Shown here piece by piece: positions 17,712 through 26,789 of a stretch of DNA of 64,000 nt. Position 1 is the stretch's first letter. Each line of letters opens with the position of its first letter. The translations under genes and the position numbers were made by a program. A model generated the notes under the pieces. It saw only the letters and a program-made list of their open reading frames with translations, searched no databases and was not told the DNA's origin. The DNA comes from Fodinicola feengrottensis (GTDB lineage: Bacteria; Actinomycetota; Actinomycetes; Mycobacteriales; HKI-0501): the NCBI RefSeq assembly GCF_010993775.1, contig NZ_WOTO01000012.1, positions 62,001 through 126,000 on the forward strand. The letters run 5' to 3'.

Positions 17712-18696
17712 TCAAGCCGGCGGTCGGGAGAAAACCCGGAAGAGTACGACTAATGCCGGTATGACGCAGGAGATGCCGGCGAACAGGATGATTCCCACGG
17801 CCAGCACGACCGCCGGCGGTGCCGCGGTGCCGGGCAGGCTGAGGTTTCCCACGCCCAGCGCCGGATACTGCGCCAGCCACCAGCCCCACAGCACGCCGGT
17901 AGGGGCGAGACCTGCGGCGATGCGGGCTGTTCGGTACGCGCGGCGCCAGAGCAACCAGAGGCCGAGAACCCCGCCGGCGATCGAGACCACCATGAAAACC
18001 AGGCCGCGACTGGTCAAAGCCGCGAAGAGCAGCGGGGCGTCGGTGGCCGCCGCGATCAGGGTGACTACCGCGAGTGCCCCGGTGACTACCGCAGCGGCCA
18101 GTGCGCGCGTACGAAAAAGCTCACCCAGTCCTTTGTGGACTCGCTCGGCGTCCCGGCAGAGAAAGACCGCCGCGAGATAGGCCGTACAACTGACCGCGAG
18201 CGCACCGGCACAGAGCGCGAGCGGAGACTGGAAAGGCGCGAGCAGGCCGCTGGAGCCGTCGGCGGCCAGCCGGCCGGTGGCCACCGAGGCCGCGCCGGCG
18301 CCCAGCACGAACGGCGTGATGGTCGACGTCACCGCGAAAACCCGGCCCCACGTGCGGGCCAGCCGGCCGTTGCCACCGTACTGCCGGAAGACGAAAGCCG
18401 AACCGCGCAGCACGATCCCCAACAGTGCCAACGAAAGTGGCAGGGCCAGGGCGCGTGAGTACGACGCGAAAGCGAGCGGGAATGCGGAGAAGAGTCCAAT
18501 CAGGACGAACACCAGCCAGACGTGGTTCGCCTCCCACACCGGTCATCGACTCGGCGATCACCTCCCGCTGTATTTTCTTGCGTGGCCCGAAAGCGAGCAA
18601 ATCCCAGACCCCGCCGCCAAAGTCGGCGCCGCCGAGCAGCGCGTACGCGGTCAGGCCGAGTCCCAGCAACACCGCGATGGCATTGACGACGGTCAT
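17712..18696 (-). CDS. cydB: Cytochrome bd oxidase subunit II (frameshifted)
   Basis: This subunit partners CydA in the quinol-oxidising bd terminal oxidase of the membrane. The N-terminus ([20 protein letters not shown], then [15 protein letters not shown]) has the family GADFGxGxWDLLA signature. The second conserved block, [20 protein letters not shown], is in another frame after a one-base break near 18540. About eight hydrophobic segments follow, ending FSRPPA. ATG 18696 overlaps the CydA stop (ATGA). No CydCD assembly genes are in view. Confidence 0.88.
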
Positions 18697-20021
18697 GCCG
18701 AGACCGCCTCTTTTGGTGCGCCGGTGGCGATTCTTCTCAGCAGTACGACCAAAGTCACCGCAAGCAGCGTGTATATCGCCGCAGCCGCGTAGAAGTAGAC
18801 GTAAAGGCCGGGTTGGTCGCTGACGGCCTGGGTCGTACGCATCAAGTGGAAGACGATCCACGGCTGTCGGCCGACCTCGGTGACGATCCAGCCGGCGATC
18901 AGCGCGACCATCGCGGCCGGACCGCCGATCGCGACCGCCCGCAAATACCATTTCCGGTCGCTGATCCGGACCATCGTGCCCTTCCGGTGCCGCCACCAAT
19001 ACCAGAGCGTCCACACGCCGAGCGCCACGAAAGCGGTCCCGATGCCGACCATCAGGTCGAAACAGAGGTGCACGACGGCGACCGATGGCCGGTCCGCTGG
19101 TGGCACCGCGTCCAGGCCGGTGACGACCGCGTTCGGGTCGTAGGCGAGCAGAAGCGACAGTGCTTTGGGGATCTCGATCGCGCCCCGGAGCTGCCCAGCG
19201 GCGGCGTCGTAAATGCCGCCGAGGGACAGTGGTGCGCCGGCCATCGTGTGGCCGAGGCCCTCCATCGCGGCCATCTTGGTCGGCTGCGTCTGCGCCACCA
19301 CCCGTACCGCCCAGTCGCCGACGATGACCTGCAGCGGGGCCGCGACGAGGCCCATGACCAGCCCAGACGCGAGCCCGCGGCGGTGGTAGGCGTCGCGGCG
19401 GCCACGCAACATGCCCACCGCGTACACGGCCGCGACGGCGAACCCGGTGCACAGCAAAGCGGCCAGCAACATGTGCGTCACCTGCGGCCCACTGGTCGGC
19501 GCGGTGAACGGCGCGAACGGTTCGGCGGCGACGATTTTCCCGCCCTGCATGACAATTCCAACCGGCGCGTTCATCCAGGCGTTGGCCGTGGTGACGAAGC
19601 CGGCGGACGCGAGGCCGCCGACCGCGACCGGTACGCCGGTCCACCAGTGCGTCCGCGGTTTGAGTCGGTCCCAGCCGTAGAAGTAGAGCCCGAGGAAGAT
19701 CGCCTCGGCGAAGAAGGCGAAGGCCTCCAGCGAGAACGAGACGCCGAAAGCGCCCGAGTAGGTCGCCATGAAGTTCGGCCAGAGCAGCCCGAACTCGAAC
19801 GACAGCACGGTTCCGGAGACCGCGCCGATGGCGAAGATGATCGCCGACGCCTTCGCCCACCGGCGGGCCAGCGCGGTCCAGATCGGGTCGCCCGTACGGA
19901 TGCCCCGATCTTCGGCGTAGAGCATCAGCCAGGGCATGCCGACGCCCAGAACAGCGAAAATGATGTGGAAGGACAGCGAGATGGCCATCTGCTCGCGGGC
20001 CGCGGTGAGGTTGTCCAACAT
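18693..20021 (-). CDS. cydA: Cytochrome bd oxidase subunit I
   Basis: The 442 residues begin MLDNLTAAREQMAISLSFHI; the His in SLSFH is the expected high-spin haem axial ligand. The quinol-side signature GWIVTEVGRQPW is present near residue 375 and the Q-loop is of the short type. About nine transmembrane helices are predicted. The oxidase reduces O2 to water with low proton yield and high oxygen affinity, useful under hypoxia or when the cytochrome bcc-aa3 branch is blocked. ATG 20021 lies 13 bp from a tandem palindrome that also precedes the divergent BlaI-type gene, implying repression by BlaI. Confidence 0.92.
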   Translation of the reverse strand: MLDNLTAAREQMAISLSFHIIFAVLGVGMPWLMLYAEDRGIRTGDPIWTALARRWAKASAIIFAIGAVSGTVLSFEFGLLWPNFMATYSGAFGVSFSLEAFAFFAEAIFLGLYFYGWDRLKPRTHWWTGVPVAVGGLASAGFVTTANAWMNAPVGIVMQGGKIVAAEPFAPFTAPTSGPQVTHMLLAALLCTGFAVAAVYAVGMLRGRRDAYHRRGLASGLVMGLVAAPLQVIVGDWAVRVVAQTQPTKMAAMEGLGHTMAGAPLSLGGIYDAAAGQLRGAIEIPKALSLLLAYDPNAVVTGLDAVPPADRPSVAVVHLCFDLMVGIGTAFVALGVWTLWYWWRHRKGTMVRISDRKWYLRAVAIGGPAAMVALIAGWIVTEVGRQPWIVFHLMRTTQAVSDQPGLYVYFYAAAAIYTLLAVTLVVLLRRIATGAPKEAVSA

Positions 20022-20033
20022 GAGATCAGTATC

Positions 20034-20068
20034 TTCTACGGATCGTAGAACTTCTACTGTGCGTAGAA
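20034..20068. promoter_or_regulatory. Tandem palindromes, probable BlaI-type operators
   Basis: TTCTACG-GAT-CGTAGAA (20034-20050) and TTCTAC-TGTGC-GTAGAA (20052-20068) are two 17-bp palindromes with centres 18 bp apart. They sit between cydA and the BlaI-family gene, 13-47 bp upstream of the cydA start. The inverted TAC/GTA cores fit the BlaI/MecI operator type. Confidence 0.7.
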
Positions 20069-20184
20069 TGGAACTCGCAGTTGGGTGCGTCACGTTCACC
20101 CGACAGGGTTATGGATCGACAGGTGCGCATGCCGGACAATAGGCCGGAGACGTACGAATGCGCCTGTCGTACGGAAGGAGCCGG

Positions 20185-20583
20185 ATGCTGCGCCTGGGCG
20201 AGCTGGAACGCGCGGTCATGGATGTGCTGTGGTCTGCACCCGGCCCGGTGACCGCGCGGGTGGTGTCCGACGCGCTGTCCGACCGCTCGTTGGCGCTGAC
20301 GACAGTGCTCACCGTGCTGTCCCGGCTGGAGGCCAAGGGCTATGTGAGCCGGATGCGGGACGGCCGGGCGCACCACTACGCGGCGACCGCTACCCGCGAG
20401 GAACATGTGGCGGGTCTGATGCATGAGGTGTTGGATACTGCTGGAGAGTCATCCGACGACCGGTCCGCTGTGCTGGCCCGGTTCGTCGGGCAGGTCAGCC
20501 GGGAGGAGGCGGAGGCTTTGCAGACGGCCTTGGCCGAGGCACTGCGCCGCAGACCCGGTGGTCGAGAGGTGCCGACCGAGTGA
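20185..20583 (+). CDS. BlaI/MecI/CopY-family repressor
   Basis: The 132-residue protein (from ATG 20185, with GGAAGGAG just upstream) has the family winged helix: LGELERAVMDVLWSAPGPVT, VSDALSDRSLALTTVLTVLS and RLEAKGYVSRMRDGRAHHY. The C-terminal dimerisation helices end ALAEALRRRPGG. Such repressors are inactivated by cleavage triggered by a BlaR1/MecR1-type membrane protease, and the next gene encodes an M56 peptidase overlapping by GTGA. Divergent cydAB with operator-like sites suggests it controls the bd oxidase as well as itself. Confidence 0.88.
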   Translation: MLRLGELERAVMDVLWSAPGPVTARVVSDALSDRSLALTTVLTVLSRLEAKGYVSRMRDGRAHHYAATATREEHVAGLMHEVLDTAGESSDDRSAVLARFVGQVSREEAEALQTALAEALRRRPGGREVPTE

Positions 20584-21503
20584 TCGCACCGGCCATCTTC
20601 CTGGGCATGCTGGCGGTCGTGCTGGTGCTGCCAGCCGCGCACTGGCTGGCGGCGGCCCGGTGGACGGTCCGGGAGCCGCGCGCCGCACTGGTGCTGTGGC
20701 AGGGGCTCGGGTTGGCGTCCGGGCTGGCCGCGCTTGGCGCGGTGCTGATGCTGGGCCTTAGCCCGCTGGGGTCGACCGTTGGGCAGGCCGCTGGCGCCTG
20801 GCTGGTCGCGGTTGGCCACGGTGACCTCACCGCTCGTCTGGACCCGATCCACCTGCTTCTGGTGTCGTTGGCCGTTGTGCTCTTCAGCCGGCTGGTCGGC
20901 GTGCTGCTGATGTCGATCGTACGGACCGCCCGGACCCGGCAGCGGCACCGTGAGGTCGTCGACCTGGTCGGCGTCCCGTACGAACGGGACCGCTCCACCA
21001 CCGTGCTGGATCACCCGGACGCGGTGGCGTACTGCTGCCCCGGCGTTCGTGGCCGCGTCGTACTGACCGCCGGCGCGATGGAGCTGCTCGACACCGACGA
21101 GCTGGACGCCGTCCTGCTGCACGAGCACGCGCACCTGTCCGAGCGGCACGACCTGGTGGTGCTGCCGTTCAACGCCTGGACCGCCGCGTTGCCCTGGCTG
21201 TCGGCCGTACGCTCCGCCGGTTCCGCGGTCCGCCGGTTGGTCGAGATGGTCGCCGACGACCGTGCCTGCTTCGGCTGTGAGCGGCACGTGTTGGCTGCCG
21301 CGTTGGCCCGGCTCGGCTCCGCTGCGCGGGGAAGCGCACCGGCAGGTTCGTTGGCCGTCGCCGAGGCCGCCGTGCTGGACCGCGTCCACCGCCTGCTGAC
21401 CCCGCCCGGCCGATCCCCGCTGATCCGCCGGTTCGCTTATCTTGCGGCCGCGCTGATGGTCGCGTTGGCGATGCTGCTGCCCTGGGTCGCTCTGCCTCTT
21501 TAG
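20580..21503 (+). CDS. M56-family membrane metallopeptidase (BlaR1-like, no sensor domain)
   Basis: The 307 residues have four hydrophobic segments (near 5-22, 40-62, 85-112 and 285-305) around a cytoplasmic zinc-protease domain. The HExxH site is in LLHEHAHLSERHD, with the third ligand region near RLVEMVADDRACF. It lacks the extracellular penicillin-binding sensor of BlaR1, so it is a stand-alone M56 protease that presumably cleaves the co-encoded BlaI-type repressor. The stimulus is unknown; with cydAB nearby, a respiratory or redox cue is an inference. GTG 20580 overlaps the repressor stop. Confidence 0.85.
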   Translation: MIAPAIFLGMLAVVLVLPAAHWLAAARWTVREPRAALVLWQGLGLASGLAALGAVLMLGLSPLGSTVGQAAGAWLVAVGHGDLTARLDPIHLLLVSLAVVLFSRLVGVLLMSIVRTARTRQRHREVVDLVGVPYERDRSTTVLDHPDAVAYCCPGVRGRVVLTAGAMELLDTDELDAVLLHEHAHLSERHDLVVLPFNAWTAALPWLSAVRSAGSAVRRLVEMVADDRACFGCERHVLAAALARLGSAARGSAPAGSLAVAEAAVLDRVHRLLTPPGRSPLIRRFAYLAAALMVALAMLLPWVALPL

Positions 21504-21573
21504 CCTGTCGCTGCACAACCGGGCTCCGATGCGCACACACGCGCGCCCTTTGACCTGCGACGATCCCCGCTCT

Positions 21574-21612
21574 GTTGCAGTCGGACACGTTGCGACGGTG
21601 TCCGACTGCAAC
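21574..21612 (+). terminator. Terminator hairpin after the M56 gene
   Basis: Perfect 15-bp arms GTTGCAGTCGGACAC and GTGTCCGACTGCAAC (loop GTTGCGACG) are followed by TTCTCTTG, 71 bp after the M56 stop. Confidence 0.75.
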
Positions 21613-21773
21613 TTCTCTTGCCTGTTTGAGTAGTTAACGGTCAAGAAAGTGACAATCGGACATCGCGGCCGGACCGACCCGAACTGCCGGAGGATCGGCA
21701 GGCGTCACTCAAAGGGCTTGATCACAACATCACTACGCCACCAGCGCCTTCGCTGCTGCGGGTCAGAAGCATG

Positions 21774-22186
21774 TCACTCCGGCAGCAACTCGAATGTCTT
21801 GATGTGTTTTGGCCGGACAATAGTGAAATGTCGCTTGTCCAGCGTCGCGATTTTGGTGACTTTCAGCCGCTCTGCAACCGCGACAACGCAGGCATCGGCA
21901 GCGCCTAGTGGCAAGTCCTCGTACTGCTGGACGAGTTCTGCCGCTCGCGCGTAGTCATCGGACACAAGCTCAACCACTTGCAGCTCACCCTGTGCAAGGG
22001 GGGTCAGAAATGATGCTTTGCTTGAGTTCCTCGTCGACTAGCCAGGAGTTGGCAGACTTCCAGCACTATCGGAGCCGGAACCATGACTGGGCCGGGGTAA
22101 CTTTCCAGAAGCGTGAGGCACGACTTGTGAAACTTGTCGCGATCATTGGCGACTGCCACGAGCGGGCCTGTGTCGGCGACTATCAA
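21774..22186 (-). CDS. vapC: PIN-domain toxin, VapC-type (frameshifted)
   Basis: The N-terminal part (MIVADTGPLVAVANDRDKFH) carries the first PIN acidic residue (VADTGPL). The C-terminal part, in another frame after a break near 22005, has LPLGAADACVVAVAERLKVT with the second acidic pair, then TKIATLDKRHFTIVRPKHI. The joined length of about 136 residues is normal. VapC toxins are Mg-dependent RNases. The toxin start (TTG) overlaps the antitoxin stop on the same strand, the usual antitoxin-first order. Low-spacing coupling supports a functional pair if the break is a sequence error. Confidence 0.75.
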
Positions 22187-22437
22187 CCAGCGTTCCGGCG
22201 GGTGAGATCGTCGAGGATCTCTTCGGAGCGCTCTGCGAAGTCTGGCTCCGCAGAAAGTGAGCCGGCGAACGACAGTCGTCGACGAGGCTGGGTGGACTCG
22301 ACCTCAGGAGTGGTGACGAGCTGCAGCACGACAGCCCGCACGGCATCGGCCTGCGCGGGCTTCAACTGGTCGACCAACCGATGAAGGCCGTCGTACTGAT
22401 GTGCTGCACTGGTCACGTCGACAAGTCTAATCTCCAT
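22183..22437 (-). CDS. vapB: VapB-type antitoxin
   Basis: The 84 residues begin MEIRLVDVTSAAHQYDGLHR and contain the helical LVDQLKPAQADAVRAVVLQL. The C-terminus is acidic and proline-poor (LSFAGSLSAEPDFAERSEEI), the toxin-wrapping tail seen in actinobacterial VapBC pairs. No classical ribbon-helix-helix or AbrB fold is obvious, so the DNA-binding mode is unclear. ATG 22437 is the only good start. Confidence 0.7.
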   Translation of the reverse strand: MEIRLVDVTSAAHQYDGLHRLVDQLKPAQADAVRAVVLQLVTTPEVESTQPRRRLSFAGSLSAEPDFAERSEEILDDLTRRNAG

Positions 22438-22467
22438 GGCGCGAACCTGCGATAGAGCAGTTGTCGG

Positions 22468-22895
22468 TCAGTCCACGTCGAGAATGACGGTCTGCGGGCC
22501 GTCGTTGACGGATTCGACGAGCATGTCGGCGCCGAAGCGGCCGGTTTCGACGGGCGCGCCCACGGCGCGTAGAGCGGCCACGAAAGTGTCGATCAGCGGC
22601 GCGGCGACCGGGCCGGGAGCGGCGGCCTGCCAGGAGGGGCGGCGGCCCTTGCGGGTGTCGGCGTAGAGGGTGAACTGGCTGACGACCAGGATTTCCGCTC
22701 CCACCTCAGCGGCCGACCGCTCGCCTTCGAGGATCCGCAGGCTGTGAATTTTGCGAGCCAGCGCCGCTGCGATCGAGGGAGTGTCGGTGTGCGTGACGCC
22801 GACAAGGACGAGCAGGCCGGGGCCGATTTTCCCCCGACGACCTCGTCGTCGACGGTCACTGATGCCCGGGTGACGGTCTGTACGACCGCCCTCAC
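22468..22895 (-). CDS. dtd: D-aminoacyl-tRNA deacylase (frameshifted)
   Basis: This hydrolyses D-aminoacyl (and glycyl) tRNAs to keep D-amino acids out of proteins. The start [20 protein letters not shown] is the family N-terminus. After a one-base break at a GGGGG run near 22830, [12 protein letters not shown] follows, then the catalytic [20 protein letters not shown] (SQxT with the nucleophilic Thr) and the C-terminal [10 protein letters not shown]. The length of about 142 is normal. The GTG start overlaps the stop of the upstream methyltransferase (GTGA), forming a two-gene unit. Confidence 0.88.
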
Positions 22896-24377
22896 GGCCG
22901 CAACAATCCATGCCGTACGAGTGGACCAACCACCAGCTCGGCGGCGGCGTGCAGCGAGGTGGGCTCGGTGTCGTACGCGTGAGCGAGCACGGTTAGCTGG
23001 TCCCGCAACGAAAGTGTGCCGTCGCAGCCAGCCACCAGCGCGACACCATCAACGGATCGACCGGGTGAGTGGCCCGCAACCCGCCGCCGGTCAGCAGTTG
23101 GTCCTCGACTTCCCAACCGTCCGCACCACGCGAAGCCTCTTGCCGAAGTCGCAGATCGGGCGCCGCGACGAGGTGCAGGTCGAGCAGGCCGGTACGCCGT
23201 ACCGCCGCCTGCCGGTCGAAGAATTCGCCCACCTGAATGCCGAAAGGATGATCGGTCTGCTGCCGTAAATCCTCGATGACCTGGCTGGGGGAGTCCACAT
23301 TGGACGCTCGTACGCTGATCAGCCCGAAGCCAACGCCCCGCACGTCGTGCTCGGCGAACCAGTCCAGCCAAGCCGTCGCCCGGTGGGCGTGCTCGGCGGT
23401 GTCCTGGCCGGCGTCCCGCAACCACATCGCCACATATTCGGCCGGGTCCAGCACTTCGCGTTGCACGACCCACGCGTCGCAGCGATCAGGCAGCCAGCCG
23501 GCCACCCGCTCGGTCCAGTCCCGATCGGCGAGATGCAGCCAGTTTCCCAACAACTGCAACCATCCGCCGTCATTCAGGAGCGACGGCGCGGTAGCCAGCA
23601 CCTCGGCGACCACGGCGTCCCCACTGCGTCCGGAATCTCGATACGCGTGCGTTGCGTCGCCGGTGCCGATCACGAAGGGCGGGTTGGTCACGACCAGGTC
23701 GAAGCGGCGGCCAGCCACCGGCTCGGTGAGGTCACCGGCCAGCAGTTCCCACTCCAGGCCATTCAGCGCGGCGGTGGTGGCCGCCATCGCGAGCGCTCGC
23801 TCGCTGATGTCGGTGCCGGTGATTTTGGTGCTGTGTCGGGAAAGGTGCAGTGCCTGAATGCCGCAGCCAATGCCGATGTCCAGCGCGGAGGCGACCGGCT
23901 GTCGTACGGTCGCGCCGGCCAGCGTCAGCGCGGCCCCGCCGATGCCGAGCACATGATCTGGTGCCAGTGGTCCCGGTCGTACGTCCGTGCCCAGGTCCGA
24001 GAGCACCCACCAGTCGCCGTCATCGTCGCCGTACGGCCGCAGGTCCATCGCCGCCCGCAAACCCCCCCACGCGCCGGCTCGACCAGGCCGACCGACAGCG
24101 CCTGGTCGACCCGCAGCGGGTCCAGGGCCGCCTGCACGGTCGGTGTCGACAGCACCCCACCGCATACGAAGAGGTTGATCAGCGTCTCCAGCGGCGACCC
24201 ACCGCTGGTGGCCCGCCGGGCCGGCAGCAGGTCGCCGCGCCCGAGCGCCACGCTGGCCTGCGGTCCGAGCACCGCGGCCACCCCTTCAGCGGTGTAGCCG
24301 GCCTTCTCCACCGCGGCCCGCAGCTTGCTGGTGACATCGGAACTGAACAGCGGTTTCACGCCCCCATCCTGCTGCAT
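22892..24377 (-). CDS. Class I methyltransferase with DUF7059/DUF7782-type flanks (frameshifted)
   Basis: The N-terminal helical domain ([40 protein letters not shown]) precedes a Rossmann methyltransferase. SAM-binding [20 protein letters not shown] is motif I and [13 protein letters not shown] is motif IV, the NPPF type that methylates a nitrogen in RNA, DNA or protein. The C-terminal region ends [13 protein letters not shown] in another frame. Breaks fall near 24065 and 23010. The architecture matches a common actinobacterial family with unproven substrate. The start is either ATG 24377 or GTG 24359; the latter gives the more usual short N-terminus. Confidence 0.8.
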
Positions 24378-24436
24378 TGCCGGGTGGCCAGAGAACGGAG
24401 GTCAGCTTTCACCCTGAAGGCTGGAGAGATCGGTCC

Positions 24437-25085
24437 TCAGACCTCGCGGGTGATCGGGAGAGCGTCGAGTCGGCGACTGTACTCGTCGGCCAAAGCCGGA
24501 AACCGGCTTTGGGTCTCAGCCTGAAGTCCCGCTGCCCAGGTGGCCCTCAATTGGTCAACCGCGTCCTGGACATAGCGAACGGTTGCTTCTGGATCCGCAT
24601 CGGCGTTGTCTGCCAGGTGTCGGAAATCATCAAGCCGAATGGACGTGGGAAGTCTCTCGCCGTTCAGGCTGAGCGCGAGCGGCTCATACCTGTGAATGCC
24701 GAAGAGGGTGACTCGGAGCCTCGAGCGGGTCGTCCAGAAGGTCAGCTGTCGGAAGATTTCCCTGCGGGTGAACGGTAACCGCTCCGGGGAGGTAGCTGCC
24801 GAGGTGCGCGAGGATGCTGTAGTCGCCGATGTTTCCGCCGCCCAGATCCCGGATGACCTGTCGCTTCATCTCACCTTCGGGGAGGAGATTGGCGAACCAC
24901 GGTGGGATGCCGATCCGGCTGCGTCGCACAGTTCGGGGGTCGTCCTCGAAAACCTGTCCGAGCACCTCATGATCTGGTTGAGCGAGATCGTCCTCGTACG
25001 AGAAAATGGCGCCGCCGCGGTCAAAGCGAAGGTCACCCACCCGTCGCCCGTGCAGCCGGACCTCGGCGGTTGCCCCGTGATTCAC
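24437..25085 (-). pseudogene. HipA-family kinase remnant, catalytic core deleted
   Basis: GTG 25085 opens a HipA N-terminal subdomain: VRLHGRRVGDLRFDRGGAIF, SRIGIPPWFANLLPEG and LGGGNIGDYSILAHLGSYLP. It ends by residue 133. In a second frame the sequence resumes as HRYEPLALSLNGERLPTSIR and LDDFRHLADNADADPEATVR and ends at TGA 24437, which looks like a HipA C-terminus. The ATP-binding and catalytic core of about 200-250 residues between them is missing, so this is an internally deleted remnant and not merely a frameshift. Its start abuts the DUF262 stop (TGA then GTG). Confidence 0.65.
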
Positions 25086-26675
25086 TCAGACCGCCCGGCG
25101 CATGAGGTCACTGACAGCATGGGCATCTCGGGCTCCCCATTCGGCCATCTGGCTGACGTGCCAACGAATCGCCCGACTGAGTGCTTCGCCACGGTAGGCG
25201 GTGAATTCCTCGATGCTCCCCGATTTCAGCAGGCCAAGCGCGACCGCGTCGACAAGGTGACTTTCCCGAACCTCCGCGGGTGCGAGCGTGAGTCGTCGCT
25301 GCGCGTCGGGGTATTTGCGCTCGGTCACAATTCGGTTGGCCAGCTTGAGACCATCCGGAACTTCAGTGTCCGCGAGGACAGCGACCAGTGGACTTCCAGA
25401 ACGCAATGCCTCGGGGATGTCGATCGAGGCTCCGGTGAGCAAATCATGAGGGTCGGACGCGAGCATCCCCAACACATTGATCTTGGTGATCGCGTGGTTG
25501 AAATGCACCTTGTCCAGTTCGACGGTGAATTCGGGTGGCGTGTTTACGAGTCGAAGCAGGTGCATCGCCGATTCGACTGGATCCTTCCCGCTCACTGACT
25601 CGACCTGGTTTCGTACGTCGGCGACGCTGATGCCGCGTGCGCGCGTACCCGCCACGGCGCCTCGCCATACCCAGCGGCGCAGCAGGGTAGCTGCCCGGCC
25701 CTCCGGTTGGCCAAACAGGCCGACGAACCGGGTAAGGACAGGCACGAAATGGGAGTAAGGAAGGAGCCGGATGTGTGGGATGAGAGCGTCCTGCTGGAGA
25801 AATCTAACGACTTCCAGCAAAGATTCCGAGACATTACGGAAGGTGTCCGCGCGGTCTTCCGGAGACAAGAACTCTTCCTTGAAGTCCTCTCGGAATATGT
25901 CGCCGCCGCGGAAGGCGAGAACGCACCGCAGGGCCAACCGGTTGTCGAGTGCGCCGAAACCGAGGCTTGCGGTGACATTCTCCAGGTCTTTGAGTGTGCT
26001 GGGGCCGTCGCCGGACCTACTGGAGTGAAGCGCCTGGAAGACCTCGTCCTTTCTTAGCCGCTTTCCCTGGCTGTTCATCCGCGCGAAGATCTCCACCAAC
26101 GGTTCCTCGTCGGCGGAAGTCACCACATAGGTGGGGATCTGGTATTCCCTGATCGCCTTCGCCGCACTGTCGCCAAGCGAAAGATTGTCTTCGGTCAGCC
26201 ATTCTCTGTTGTCCCTGACCCAGCGTAGATACGTACGAGTGTCCAGCAGTTTGCTGACTGGGATCCACGAGCGCGGGGGCACCTGCCGAGCGCCCGCCGT
26301 ATGGAATTCGGCGTTGTCCAGGTCGAGGTGGACCCGAAACCGCGAGTCCGAAGAGGTCTCCGCGTCAACGAGTGCTCCCACCAGCGAGGTGATCCGCTGT
26401 TGACCGTCGACCACCCAGAGGGCCGAGTCGGTCTCCGGTGCGTCGATGACGAGTGGCCCGATCGTCAATCGCTGCTTCGGAGCTGGTCGTCGCCAGAGCA
26501 GGATGTTGCCGATCGGATAACCACGAAAGATGCTGTCGAACAGCATCACGACGTCTCTGGCTTCCCATTTGAAGCTGCGCTGAAAAGTAGGGATCCGGAT
26601 CAGGCCACGCTGGACCTCGCCGACGAGGTCATCAGGCGTTCTGTACTCAATGCGCGGTCGGTCAAGGGTGGGCAT
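25086..26675 (-). CDS. DUF262 domain protein (GmrSD/ParB-like fold)
   Basis: The 529 residues are intact. The DUF262 core is IPTFQRSFKWEARDVVMLFD, YPIGNILLWRR and SALWVVDGQQRITSLVGALV, where the DGQQR motif is diagnostic. A second conserved part is EPLVEIFARMNSQGKRLRKD. DUF262 proteins include GmrS-type nucleotide-driven nucleases and other anti-phage proteins, but no DUF1524 HNH nuclease motif is visible in the C-terminal half, which may act with a partner. ATG 26675 has GGAGATGTC upstream. A HipA-type gene follows without spacing. Confidence 0.85.
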   Translation of the reverse strand: MPTLDRPRIEYRTPDDLVGEVQRGLIRIPTFQRSFKWEARDVVMLFDSIFRGYPIGNILLWRRPAPKQRLTIGPLVIDAPETDSALWVVDGQQRITSLVGALVDAETSSDSRFRVHLDLDNAEFHTAGARQVPPRSWIPVSKLLDTRTYLRWVRDNREWLTEDNLSLGDSAAKAIREYQIPTYVVTSADEEPLVEIFARMNSQGKRLRKDEVFQALHSSRSGDGPSTLKDLENVTASLGFGALDNRLALRCVLAFRGGDIFREDFKEEFLSPEDRADTFRNVSESLLEVVRFLQQDALIPHIRLLPYSHFVPVLTRFVGLFGQPEGRAATLLRRWVWRGAVAGTRARGISVADVRNQVESVSGKDPVESAMHLLRLVNTPPEFTVELDKVHFNHAITKINVLGMLASDPHDLLTGASIDIPEALRSGSPLVAVLADTEVPDGLKLANRIVTERKYPDAQRRLTLAPAEVRESHLVDAVALGLLKSGSIEEFTAYRGEALSRAIRWHVSQMAEWGARDAHAVSDLMRRAV

Positions 26676-26789
26676 GACATCTCCTCAGCTGCCGAACCAA
26701 GCCTACTGGGGGTTGCGTCGGCGGGACTGCAGGTGAGCCCGTAAGACAGAGGTGTGGCGAGAGTGGCGCGGCGTGGCACGATGGGCGGC

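Noticed and set aside
18121..19860. Long minus-strand open frame of about 580 codons spanning cydA and part of cydB
   Set aside because: Most of it is an Arg-rich out-of-frame reading of cydA; only its last part is the genuine cydB N-terminus, which is annotated separately.
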